Origin: Idiomarina sp. X4
GTDB taxonomy: Bacteria > Pseudomonadota > Gammaproteobacteria > Enterobacterales > Alteromonadaceae
DNA length: 64,000 bases
NCBI RefSeq assembly: GCF_002808045.1
Contig: NZ_CP025000.1
Coordinates: 1,054,001-1,118,000 of the forward strand
Direction of reading: 5' to 3'
Shown here: in pieces, positions 16,057 through 26,231 of the stretch
Layout: every line of letters begins with the position of its first letter
Position numbering within the stretch: position 1 is the stretch's first letter
Position numbers and translations under genes: made by a program
The notes under the pieces: generated by a model
Seen by the model: the letters and a program-made list of their open reading frames with translations, nothing else
What the model was told of the DNA's origin: nothing
Databases searched by the model: none

Positions 16057-17958
16057 TCAGCCGATTTTAATAAGTTTTGAAGAAGTCCGTCGTTTGAACA
16101 AGGTAAACACCAGAATCACGTATACCAACTGCGCCCCTAGACTCTCCCAACTCGCAGAAACGCCAAGCCAGTCAAAGCTTACATCTACCGGAAAGGCTGT
16201 ATGACTAAGCCAGGCTGCTTCCTGCAGGGCGCTAATCCCTTTACCTAACAGAATAAAGACCAGCGCCAGGATGATGTAAGTCGTAATCTTAAAAAAGGTA
16301 CTCATTGGCAGCTTGATTGAATATTTTATGACAGCCCAGGCAACAACAGCCAGAATAACTACGCCGAAAATAAACCCGTACGCAACGCTGTGGGTATTAT
16401 CCTGAGCCTGTAGTAGCAAAGACTGATAGAACAATACGGTTTCGAACACTTCGCGATATACCGCTAAAAACGCAAGACCCGCAAGCCCCCAAAAGGCGCC
16501 CTGATTTAGCTGAGTCTGCACTCTTTCCTGAATAAACCGCTGCCACTGCTGTGACTGAGTTTTGCTGTGCATCCAGTAACCCACATAGAAGAGTATGATA
16601 GCAGCCAGCAGTGCTGCGGCACCTTCAATGATCTCCCGGCTGGCACCGCTAATACCAATAACGTATTCCGCCAGAAGCCAAGTACCGAATCCGGCGATTA
16701 GCGCCGTGATCCACCCCGCATGCACATAGCGCAGACCATCTTTTCGTCCTGAGCGCGCCAATACGGTGCCCATTGCCAAAACAATTAGTAAGGCTTCAAG
16801 TCCTTCGCGCAATAAAATAACGGCACTTGCAGTGAATAAGGCCGATCCGGAAAGCTGGTCTTCCAACAGCTTATTTGCTGCGAGGTTCAGCTGATTTTGC
16901 AACTGGTCGGCAATTTCCGTTACCTGTTGCCGTTTACCGGGCTGACCTGCCATCCCGCGCAGCGCCATCATATCGCGCTCTATCGTTCGCATTAATTCAG
17001 GCGCTTTGGCACTGAGCGCACTCTCTGCTAACTCAAAACCGTCCAGATACGCAGAAATAGCCAACCGTTTAGCTTCACTATAATTGCTTGCCTGATATGC
17101 CGTTAAAGCTCGATCAATAGTGATACGGGCAATTGCGATAGGGTTGTTTTCTGAGCTTTCAGAAAAGTAAGAGTGGGTGTGAGTGCGCGAATAATCAATC
17201 GCGCCAGATGAGAAGCCCCGTTGCAATAAATTGTTTGGGCTATAATTGATAAGTTCATTTAACGGAACTTTTTGTTCAGAGTCAGCGTTGTCATTAAACG
17301 CCAGACTCCCCACATAAAACGTTAGCGCCCAACGTTCTTCTTCACTCAAGTGACTAAAAGAAGCCATTGCCGTACCGTCGATACCATCGGACACGGCATC
17401 AAACAGACCAAGTAAAGAGCGGTTATTAGCTCGTTCACGATCAGTAAAGTCAGTCGGCGCAGGTTCCAGGCCGGCGGTACCGGGCCCATCACCCTGACCT
17501 GCAGCACCATGACAAAGAGCGCAATTTTGCTGAAATAACCGCTTAGTCTGTTTTTCACTGACCAGCGTCGAAGGCAGGCTTAACTTTGGCAGCGCTGACA
17601 ACAACGTGGCTCTTAGCTCACTGGTTAACTCAACTACCGCTTCAGCGTTAGCTTTTTTAATTATTAACTGCTTAAGCTCATTCACCAGCTGGTGCATTTC
17701 GGGGCGCACGGCCTGAGGGGCTTTTTCGACCTTTTCGCCAATCAGGCCCGCGAATTCCTTCATTTCGGTGTACTCGCCCGAATTAATGACCCTTCCGTTG
17801 GCTACCGCGGCGGAATAGTCTACCCCAACGTATTCTGCCAGCTGCAATAACTGGCGCATGTCAGAACGTTGAGTATCCGCTGAAGAACTGGCCGAAACTT
17901 GGCCAGAAAATAGTAAAGCGCTTATTAACGCAAGAAGGAAAAAGAATCGGGAAAACAC
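16057..17958 (-). CDS. Cytochrome c-FTR1 family iron permease fusion
   Basis: 633 residues. A signal peptide (1-23, ending VSA) is followed by a periplasmic cytochrome c domain with CALCHG near residue 146, a helical linker, and a seven-helix FTR1 permease. Both iron-translocation motifs are present: LLREGLEALLIV near 380 and YREVFETVLFY near 500. The family imports Fe, with the attached cytochrome proposed to take part in oxidation of Fe(II) before transport. The start is GTG at 17958, with GAGGAG seven bases upstream; this ribosome site lies in one arm of an inverted repeat. A probable Fur box lies about 70 bases upstream, consistent with iron repression. Confidence 0.9.
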   Translation of the reverse strand: MFSRFFFLLALISALLFSGQVSASSSADTQRSDMRQLLQLAEYVGVDYSAAVANGRVINSGEYTEMKEFAGLIGEKVEKAPQAVRPEMHQLVNELKQLIIKKANAEAVVELTSELRATLLSALPKLSLPSTLVSEKQTKRLFQQNCALCHGAAGQGDGPGTAGLEPAPTDFTDRERANNRSLLGLFDAVSDGIDGTAMASFSHLSEEERWALTFYVGSLAFNDNADSEQKVPLNELINYSPNNLLQRGFSSGAIDYSRTHTHSYFSESSENNPIAIARITIDRALTAYQASNYSEAKRLAISAYLDGFELAESALSAKAPELMRTIERDMMALRGMAGQPGKRQQVTEIADQLQNQLNLAANKLLEDQLSGSALFTASAVILLREGLEALLIVLAMGTVLARSGRKDGLRYVHAGWITALIAGFGTWLLAEYVIGISGASREIIEGAAALLAAIILFYVGYWMHSKTQSQQWQRFIQERVQTQLNQGAFWGLAGLAFLAVYREVFETVLFYQSLLLQAQDNTHSVAYGFIFGVVILAVVAWAVIKYSIKLPMSTFFKITTYIILALVFILLGKGISALQEAAWLSHTAFPVDVSFDWLGVSASWESLGAQLVYVILVFTLFKRRTSSKLIKIG

Positions 17959-17963
17959 GAGAA

Positions 17964-18018
17964 CTCCTCAAGGCTCATGTCATAATCAGACTTTGGATTA
18001 TACAGAAACCTTGAGGAG
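17964..18018 (-). repeat. Inverted repeat enclosing the FTR1 leader; one arm holds the ribosome site
   Basis: CTCCTCAAGG at 17964-17973 is the exact reverse complement of CCTTGAGGAG at 18009-18018, with a 35-base loop. The arm nearest the gene contains the GAGGAG ribosome site for the FTR1 GTG start. The loop contains TATAAT (minus strand, 17997-18002), which could be the -10 box; in that case the distal arm is not transcribed and the repeat would act as DNA. Confidence 0.7.
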
Positions 18019-18024
18019 ATTAAA

Positions 18025-18039
18025 TGATAACAATTGTCG
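18025..18039. promoter_or_regulatory. Probable Fur box upstream of the FTR1 gene
   Basis: TGATAACAATTGTCG matches the 7-1-7 Fur consensus TGATAATNATTATCA at 11 of 14 informative positions. The minus-strand reading includes TATCAT, which could serve as a -10 element overlapped by the repressor. It lies between the SDR gene end and the iron permease start. Confidence 0.65.
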
Positions 18040-18071
18040 TTTGCCTTTAATCTTCCCTAATTTGAGCTAAA

Positions 18072-18746
18072 TCAATACGCCGGCATTAAGAATACTTCGC
18101 GCACACAGTTACGCGGGTTTGCGTTTATTGCGTAAAGTACCGCATCGGCAACATCATCCGGATCCAGCTTATCCGGCTTAGGCTCATCAAAGAACGGCGT
18201 GTTGACCATGCCCGGCGCAATGGTAGTACAGCGACCATTCCACTCTTTCATTTCTTCGGCTAAGTTCTGCGCGAAACCGTGCACAAACCATTTGGTGGCT
18301 CCATAAACGGAACCTTTCAACGTAATACGCCCAGCGGCAGAACCTGTCATTAAAAAGTGACCCGTCGTTTTGCGTAAATGCGGTAACGTCAGTTTAGCCG
18401 TATAGAGAAGCCCGTTAATGTTCACATCCACCATTTGCTTCCACTCGTCCGGATCGCCTTCCTCCGTTCCGGGCGTTGAAACACCTGTTCCCGCATTAGC
18501 AAACACCGCGTCTAGCTGACCAAACTTATCAACGCCTTGTTTAACCGCTTGCTCAAGCTCGTCATAGTTACCCGCATCGGCAGCAACACCAATAGCGTTT
18601 TCAGAGCCAAACTCTTCAACCAGTGCCTCCAGCTTTTCTTTCCGCCGCGCCGTTAGTATCAGCTTTAACCCTTCTTTCGCCGCTTTGCGCGCCGTGGCTT
18701 CACCGATGCCACTTGAGGCACCGGTAATCAGTAGTACTTTCGACAT
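18072..18746 (-). CDS. SDR-family oxidoreductase
   Basis: 224 residues of classical short-chain dehydrogenase. The cofactor motif ITGASSGIGEA is at residues 7-17, with basic residues (ARRKEK) at the end of the second strand favouring NADP. The structural FANAG and the catalytic Ser plus YGATK (Tyr/Lys) are present. It starts nine bases after the katG stop, so it is probably cotranscribed with katG. Substrate unknown; such SDRs are often annotated as serine/3-hydroxy acid dehydrogenases or carbonyl reductases. Confidence 0.88.
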   Translation of the reverse strand: MSKVLLITGASSGIGEATARKAAKEGLKLILTARRKEKLEALVEEFGSENAIGVAADAGNYDELEQAVKQGVDKFGQLDAVFANAGTGVSTPGTEEGDPDEWKQMVDVNINGLLYTAKLTLPHLRKTTGHFLMTGSAAGRITLKGSVYGATKWFVHGFAQNLAEEMKEWNGRCTTIAPGMVNTPFFDEPKPDKLDPDDVADAVLYAINANPRNCVREVFLMPAY

Positions 18747-18755
18747 GCTTCCTCC

Positions 18756-20960
<2,205 letters not shown>

Positions 20961-21123
20961 CTATTAACTTTGTTGTAATAGTTATAGCAACGGTTTGCTA
21001 ATGCCTCCAAGGCAACATACCGTTTGCTTTAATAGGTTTTATAGATACAGCTCAAAGAAAGGAAAAGATCGAATGAGTCGCGTCGCCTTTTGACAAAACT
21101 TCAAACTGACATACCATACGCCC

Positions 21124-21759
21124 ATGAACTGCACCTTATGCCATGCACCAGCTACTTTCTTTTGTGAAGACAAAAAGCGCCCGTACTTTCGCTGTACTGA
21201 GTGTGACTTAGTCTTTGCCGCCCCAAACAGTCACCTTAGCGACAATGACGAAAAAGCGATTTATGACTTTCACGAGAACGATCCTAATGACAATCGTTAT
21301 CGTCAATTTCTAAACCAGCTTGCAACGCCACTTATAGATAAACTTTCGGCTGGTATGGAAGGTTTGGATTTTGGCTGTGGGCCTGGTCCAGTTCTTAACC
21401 TGATGATGGAAGAACATGATATGAGTATGTCGGTATACGACATTTACTATGCCCCAGACAAGAACAAGGTAACTCGTCAATACGACTTTGTTACCAGTAC
21501 GGAAGTTGTCGAGCACTTCTATAAACCCAGTGAAGCCTGGCCCCAACTGGTTGGCTTAGTCAAACGGGGCGGTTGGCTAGGTATTATGACATCCATGTTT
21601 ACCAGAGAGTTGCCCCAACTCTTTAAGCAGTGGCAATATAAAAACGATCCTACACATGTCAGTTTCTATTCCCCCAAAACTATGCATTGGATAGCAAAGC
21701 AATTTGAGCTAGACATTGAAATATTCAGCAACCGGGTTGTTTTATTCCAACGGCGCTAG
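21124..21759 (+). CDS. Class I SAM-dependent methyltransferase with N-terminal zinc ribbon
   Basis: 211 residues. Four cysteines in CTLCHAP and FRCTEC (residues 3-29) form a probable zinc ribbon. The methyltransferase core follows, with GLDFGCGPG as the SAM-binding loop and FVTSTEVVEHF as the later motif, a Methyltransf_23-like pattern. The substrate is unknown. The gene is monocistronic, converging on a small membrane-protein gene, and their stops share a 7-base-pair hairpin. Confidence 0.85.
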   Translation: MNCTLCHAPATFFCEDKKRPYFRCTECDLVFAAPNSHLSDNDEKAIYDFHENDPNDNRYRQFLNQLATPLIDKLSAGMEGLDFGCGPGPVLNLMMEEHDMSMSVYDIYYAPDKNKVTRQYDFVTSTEVVEHFYKPSEAWPQLVGLVKRGGWLGIMTSMFTRELPQLFKQWQYKNDPTHVSFYSPKTMHWIAKQFELDIEIFSNRVVLFQRR

Positions 21760-21770
21760 TTATTAGCGCC
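21752..21770. terminator. Hairpin shared by two converging stop codons
   Basis: GGCGCTA and TAGCGCC pair perfectly around a GTTAT loop. The left arm holds the methyltransferase TAG and the right arm the TAA of the converging gene. No U-run follows in either direction, so it would be a weak terminator at best. Confidence 0.5.
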
Positions 21771-22011
21771 ACAAACCGAATAATATTTTATCCGAACTAT
21801 TCGCTACCATTAAAAACGCCAGAACAATCCAGGTTCCCAGCACCCACCAAAACGCAGTCCAGGACATCCAGGCAAGCTCCAGAAACAACAAGTCGAATAC
21901 ACCCACAACCAGCATCGACAGTAAAATTGAGGGCAAAAGCACGAGAAAGATGACACCCAGTGCCAAAGAAATAGCGCTAAGTGTTTTTAACCAATTAATG
22001 AGGCGTTGCAT
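21763..22011 (-). CDS. Small two-helix membrane protein, unknown
   Basis: 82 residues with two long hydrophobic segments (about 12-40 and 48-70) rich in Leu, Val and Trp, a basic N-terminus (MQRLINWLK) and a short polar tail. I do not recognise the family. It is transcribed convergently with the methyltransferase and away from the EamA-type transporter. The reading frame is clean and the composition is that of a real membrane protein. Confidence 0.6.
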   Translation of the reverse strand: MQRLINWLKTLSAISLALGVIFLVLLPSILLSMLVVGVFDLLFLELAWMSWTAFWWVLGTWIVLAFLMVANSSDKILFGLWR

Positions 22012-22228
22012 ATGAACTTACTGTTAATTAAAAGTGTCCGCAAACGTACCTCGCATGCGCTGATATATCAACTTAAAACGCAGCGTTTGCCAGTTCGACA
22101 AGCTTTTTAAGCACGACTACACTTTTGAGTAAATACGTAAGGAGTGCAACGGCTTGAGGTAACCCATCCGAACGCATAAAAGTTTACGTAAGATTCGCGC
22201 CAAAGCTCCAAACAGCGGTACCTTTTTA

Positions 22229-23077
22229 GTGTTCTCCGCGGCTATCTGCTGGGGGCTTTCAGGAGGTATCGCCGGTCTTCTTATTGAGGACGGTTGGAGC
22301 CCTTTTCTAATATCGTTCTACCGCGCGGCTATAGGACTGATAGCCTTTTCAAGTTGGTTGGTTTTAGCGCCGGCAAAGAGCGGGCTACATAAAAAAAAGC
22401 TATGGTTATGGTCTCTTTTGGCGGGGCTCGGGGTTGCCGGAAACTTCTCGTTTTATTTTCTCAGTATTTCTGAGAGCGGTGTCTCTATAGCGGCAACCTT
22501 AATGTATTGCGCCCCCATATTCGTCTATTTACTCTCATTTCTTTTAAAACTTGAGAAACCAACGTTCCTAAAATTTATTGGTATAGTTTTCGTTGTCGTA
22601 GGCGTGGCTCTTCTGACGGAAGTCTACAAAGCCGACGGCTCAAATATGAATGTATTGGGGCTTCTTTTTGGGCTGCTCGCAGGGGCATCTCTCGCTTTAT
22701 TCATTTTTTCCTTTAAGTACGCAACCCGTCACGGTAGTCCGCAATCTATTTTATCGATTTCATTTTTAGTGGTTCTGATAACGTTATTCGTACCTAGTCA
22801 GCCATCAAATATTATTGCCGCTTCAGTGTCAGAGCAGCTTCCACTGCTTATTTTGCTTGGTGTGCTAGGTGGTGGTACGTCCTTCATTCTCTATTTGTTC
22901 GGACTACGCAAAACCGCCCCGGCAATTGCCTCTGTCGTTGCTTTGGCTGAACCTATTTCAGCATCGTTGTTTGGCGTGGTTGTGTTAGGAGAACAGTTAG
23001 CCATAGCGCAGCTGATCGGCATCGTCATTATTTTAGTGACAGTAACGTTATTAAGCGTGGCGTCGTCTCGACGTTAA
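22229..23077 (+). CDS. EamA/DMT-family transporter, start uncertain
   Basis: 282 residues from a GTG at 22229, with ten predicted helices in two EamA repeats (AAICWGLSGGIAGLL near the start, GLLAGASLALFIFSF opening the second). The family exports small metabolites or takes up nucleotide sugars; the substrate is unknown. The GTG falls inside the first helix and has no ribosome site. The frame is open back to a stop at 22160 with no ATG, GTG or TTG in it, so either an unusual start (ATT or ATC) is used or the original start has been lost. Confidence 0.8.
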   Translation: MFSAAICWGLSGGIAGLLIEDGWSPFLISFYRAAIGLIAFSSWLVLAPAKSGLHKKKLWLWSLLAGLGVAGNFSFYFLSISESGVSIAATLMYCAPIFVYLLSFLLKLEKPTFLKFIGIVFVVVGVALLTEVYKADGSNMNVLGLLFGLLAGASLALFIFSFKYATRHGSPQSILSISFLVVLITLFVPSQPSNIIAASVSEQLPLLILLGVLGGGTSFILYLFGLRKTAPAIASVVALAEPISASLFGVVVLGEQLAIAQLIGIVIILVTVTLLSVASSRR

Positions 23078-23091
23078 CGTCATCAAAAGAA

Positions 23092-23113
23092 AGTGGGGAT
23101 ACTGCGCCCCACT
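23092..23113. terminator. Bidirectional terminator hairpin
   Basis: AGTGGGG and CCCCACT pair perfectly around an 8-base loop between two converging genes. On the minus strand the stem is followed by TTCTTTTG, a better U-tract than on the plus strand, so it mainly serves the coiled-coil gene. Confidence 0.7.
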
Positions 23114-23126
23114 CTAGCACCAATAG

Positions 23127-23417
23127 TTAGTTTTTGAATTCGCTACTTGCCGCTTTAACGGCAGTCGTTAAAGACTGGGTGGCTGATTCAAGACCCTTAC
23201 TAATATCAGACCAAGCGTTCTCACTCGACTTTTTTAAACCTTCCAGCTTTTCTTCTGCCTGATCTTTTAATGCTTCAAGTTCGCTAATTTTCTCTTCATA
23301 TTTTATTTGAGTATCAGCCTCTGACTGCTTAGCCTTTGCTTTTAACCGATCAATTTCTGCTTTCATTTCCTCGATCTTAGCTTCGTGCTTTTTCTCAAAT
23401 GCATCTTTATTACTCAT
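23127..23417 (-). CDS. Small coiled-coil protein, unknown
   Basis: 96 residues from the ATG at 23417, which has GGAGG six bases upstream. Residues 3-70 are a long heptad-rich helix of Lys, Glu, Ala and Leu, followed by a tail SSENAWSDISKGLESATQSL that resembles the C-terminal segment of small stress-associated helical proteins. There is no signal peptide. The function is unknown; the high charge suggests a soluble, stress- or envelope-related accessory protein. Confidence 0.7.
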   Translation of the reverse strand: MSNKDAFEKKHEAKIEEMKAEIDRLKAKAKQSEADTQIKYEEKISELEALKDQAEEKLEGLKKSSENAWSDISKGLESATQSLTTAVKAASSEFKN

Positions 23418-23594
23418 GCATACCTCCAAGCTTTTATTGAATAATAAACAACCTGTCTTTTATGAGTATGGTCAGAGCTTTCAAAACGATCAAGGCAACG
23501 TTTATTTCGCTAACTGAAAAAGAGCCTTCCAACTAAGTAATCCAAACACAGCTGAATTCGTAGACATAAGAACAGTTTAAAAACGGAGAATGTT

Positions 23595-24332
23595 ATGTCT
23601 GAAGTAGCAGGAAAAGTAGTCGTTATTACCGGCGCAAGTAGTGGCTTAGGTGAAGCCACCGCAAAAATGCTGGCAGAGAAAGGAGCTAAGCTAGTGCTGG
23701 GCGCACGACGCGAGAAACGGTTACAACAGCTGGTTAATGACATTACAAGCGATGGCGGTGAAGCCATTTATAAGACCGTTGACGTCACTAAGCGCGGCGA
23801 GGTAGAAGCCTTGGCCGATGCAGCGCTTGATAAATTTGGGCGCATTGATGTGCTCGTCAACAACGCAGGTCTAATGCCACTGGCTCCACTGGATGAGCTC
23901 AAAGTTGATGAATGGGATCAGATGATTGATGTGAACATAAAGGGTGTCATGTATGGTGTTGGCGCTGTGTTACCCACCATGCGCAAACAGGAAAGTGGTC
24001 ATATTATCAATTTATCATCAGTCGCTGGCCACGTCGTATTCCCCGGCGCCACGGTTTACTGTGCAACCAAATTCGCTGTTAAAGCGATTAGCGAAGGTAT
24101 TCGTCAGGAATCTAATGGCCAAATTCGCTCAACCAACATTTCGCCGGGGGCAGTAGCCACCGAGTTGACGGATCATATTTCGCATAAAGATTCGAAAGAA
24201 ATGGCAGATGATTTATACAATGACGCCATTGATTCGGACTCAATAGCCAGAGCAATTACTTTTGCTATTGAGCAGCCCGGCGAGGTTGATGTGAATGAAA
24301 TGGTTATTCGTCCTACTAAGCAAGAGCTATAA
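23595..24332 (+). CDS. SDR-family oxidoreductase
   Basis: 245 residues of classical SDR. VVITGASSGLGEA (residues 9-21) binds the cofactor, GARREKR at the second strand favours NADP, VLVNNAGLMPLAPL is the structural motif, and YCATKFAVKA carries the catalytic Tyr and Lys. It is distinct from the katG-linked SDR and closer to the YdfG/serine-dehydrogenase-like group. GGAGAATGTT precedes the ATG. A strong terminator follows, so it is a single-gene unit. Confidence 0.88.
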   Translation: MSEVAGKVVVITGASSGLGEATAKMLAEKGAKLVLGARREKRLQQLVNDITSDGGEAIYKTVDVTKRGEVEALADAALDKFGRIDVLVNNAGLMPLAPLDELKVDEWDQMIDVNIKGVMYGVGAVLPTMRKQESGHIINLSSVAGHVVFPGATVYCATKFAVKAISEGIRQESNGQIRSTNISPGAVATELTDHISHKDSKEMADDLYNDAIDSDSIARAITFAIEQPGEVDVNEMVIRPTKQEL

Positions 24333-24343
24333 ATAAACGATAG

Positions 24344-24371
24344 GGGCGGTTAAACACCGCCCTTCTTTTTT
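24344..24371 (+). terminator. Rho-independent terminator after the SDR gene
   Basis: GGGCGGT pairs with ACCGCCC around TAAAC, followed by a nine-base U-rich run (24363-24371). It sits 12 bases past the SDR stop, just before the converging diguanylate cyclase gene. Confidence 0.88.
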
Positions 24372-24381
24372 AGCAAAAAAA

Positions 24382-26070
24382 TTATTTGCCAGTCGACTCA
24401 AACAAACTTTTATCAGCTACAACAACTTGGTTTCGACCATTTGTTTTACCTTTGTACAACGCCCTATCCGCAATTTGCAGTAAATGTTCTTGGCTTGAAA
24501 TTTGCTCTTGCTCTGAAACAGTCACTAAGCCAAAGGTGGCACTAATTGCAATGTCTTGATTTTCATAGTTAATGCTCAGACTCGCAATAAGCGTTCTTAT
24601 TTTTTCGGCAACTTGAAATGCTTCTTCTTTATCGGTTTCAGGAAGTAGTACGGCAAATTCCTCACCACCAACCCGGGCAAAAACATCTTCCTTACGAAGC
24701 TCGACTTTTATAGCTGCCGTCACCTCTGATAAGACTTTGTCTCCGGCTGCATGACCATAGTTATCATTTACTCGTTTAAAGTGGTCAAGATCAAAACTAA
24801 TCAGCGAGAGTGGCTTTTTATGACGAGAATAACGACTAAACTCTCTATCCATCGCTTTATTAAATGCTCGACGATTCCCAATTTGGGTTAGGGGGTCAAT
24901 AACAGCCTGTTGCTGTAATTTTAACTCTAGATTTTTTTGTTCAGTAATATCTCGAACTGTACCAATTAGCGTAATACCGTCGCTCTGTAGCTCTGCAAGT
25001 TCATGCACCCAGATCAGGCTGCCATCACGAGTTGTCATTCGGTGTTGAACGTCGTGAACCCCTGTCTTCTGAGCTCTCTCTTCGCTACGAGCAACGGATG
25101 TCATGTCTTCATCGGGAACTAAATTTCTAAAGAGCTCGACAGACGGTTCAAGTTCGCCTCGTTCATAGCCCAGAATTTCATAAACCATATCCGACCAATA
25201 AAGCTCACCCGACTCCATATTGGCTTCCCAGTGACCCGTCCTTGCGATTCTCTGGGCCAACTTTAAGTTAGCTTGGCTTTTTTCGAGCTCTAACTCGAGT
25301 TTCTTACGGTCAGTAATATCGATGATCATGCCATACCAAAGCGTTGATTCATCAATACCTGATTGCGGCCTAGCGTGCCCGAAAACCCATCGAGTCTTAC
25401 CGGAGTGAATAACTCGATACTCACAAATCCAGTCCACACCTCTCTCAGCAGACTCGGTAATTGTCTTTGCTACGCGAGGCAAGTCATCTGGGTGGATGAC
25501 TTTAAACACCGGTGACGCATCATGTTTAACGGCATCAGGTGAAACGCCATATATATGCTTCATACCCTGGCTGGCAAATGGAAAGCATGAGCTGCCGTCA
25601 GGATGCTGCTCATACTGATAGACCACACCAGGTAAGAGATCGGCAAACGCTTCAAAACGCTGGCTAAGTTCTTTTAGTCCACTAATATCGATATGGGTGC
25701 CAACCACCCACTCAGGTTTACCATCTGCGGTTCGGGAAACAAGTTTTCCATAGTCCCGAACCCAAACCCAATGCCCATCTTTGTGACGCATCCGAGCTTC
25801 ACATTCGTAAAAGCTGCGTTTGCCATCAAAGTGTTCGTTCAGAATTTTATCGGAGACTTGTCCATCTTCAGCGTGGACGTACTCTATCCACGTCTCGATA
25901 GAATGAGGTTTTAGCTCGTCTAACGTATATCCAATAATTTCAGCCCAGCGCTCGTTAAAGTAGCACTCTCCGGTTTGCACATTCCATTCCCATGTTCCTG
26001 CTTGAGTCGCTTCAAGCATCATCATGAGACGATCGGTCAATGGAAGGTTTTGATATTTTCCGTAGGGCAT
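24382..26070 (-). CDS. Multi-PAS diguanylate cyclase
   Basis: 562 residues with three PAS/PAC units (about 12-130, 138-255 and 265-380) and a GGDEF domain (about 390-550). The catalytic motif is intact as RVGGEEF, and the RKED five residues before it fits the RxxD inhibitory site, so product feedback is likely. No membrane segment or signal peptide is present, making it a cytoplasmic sensor. It makes c-di-GMP; the PAS ligand is unknown. It is divergent from a DosC-like diguanylate cyclase with about 160 bases between. Confidence 0.92.
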   Translation of the reverse strand: MPYGKYQNLPLTDRLMMMLEATQAGTWEWNVQTGECYFNERWAEIIGYTLDELKPHSIETWIEYVHAEDGQVSDKILNEHFDGKRSFYECEARMRHKDGHWVWVRDYGKLVSRTADGKPEWVVGTHIDISGLKELSQRFEAFADLLPGVVYQYEQHPDGSSCFPFASQGMKHIYGVSPDAVKHDASPVFKVIHPDDLPRVAKTITESAERGVDWICEYRVIHSGKTRWVFGHARPQSGIDESTLWYGMIIDITDRKKLELELEKSQANLKLAQRIARTGHWEANMESGELYWSDMVYEILGYERGELEPSVELFRNLVPDEDMTSVARSEERAQKTGVHDVQHRMTTRDGSLIWVHELAELQSDGITLIGTVRDITEQKNLELKLQQQAVIDPLTQIGNRRAFNKAMDREFSRYSRHKKPLSLISFDLDHFKRVNDNYGHAAGDKVLSEVTAAIKVELRKEDVFARVGGEEFAVLLPETDKEEAFQVAEKIRTLIASLSINYENQDIAISATFGLVTVSEQEQISSQEHLLQIADRALYKGKTNGRNQVVVADKSLFESTGK

Positions 26071-26231
26071 CTGGAACCTTGTTTAAAACATAGCCTAATA
26101 AGTATCTCAGTTTTTTTTATAAACTTCACCCATACTTGCAGGCAGGAATCATGGTAGATTTGAATTTTAAATACGCTTGAGCTTCTTACAATGCAGTGCC
26201 AGCTTAAAATTTGTTAAGGATAAGGTAATAA

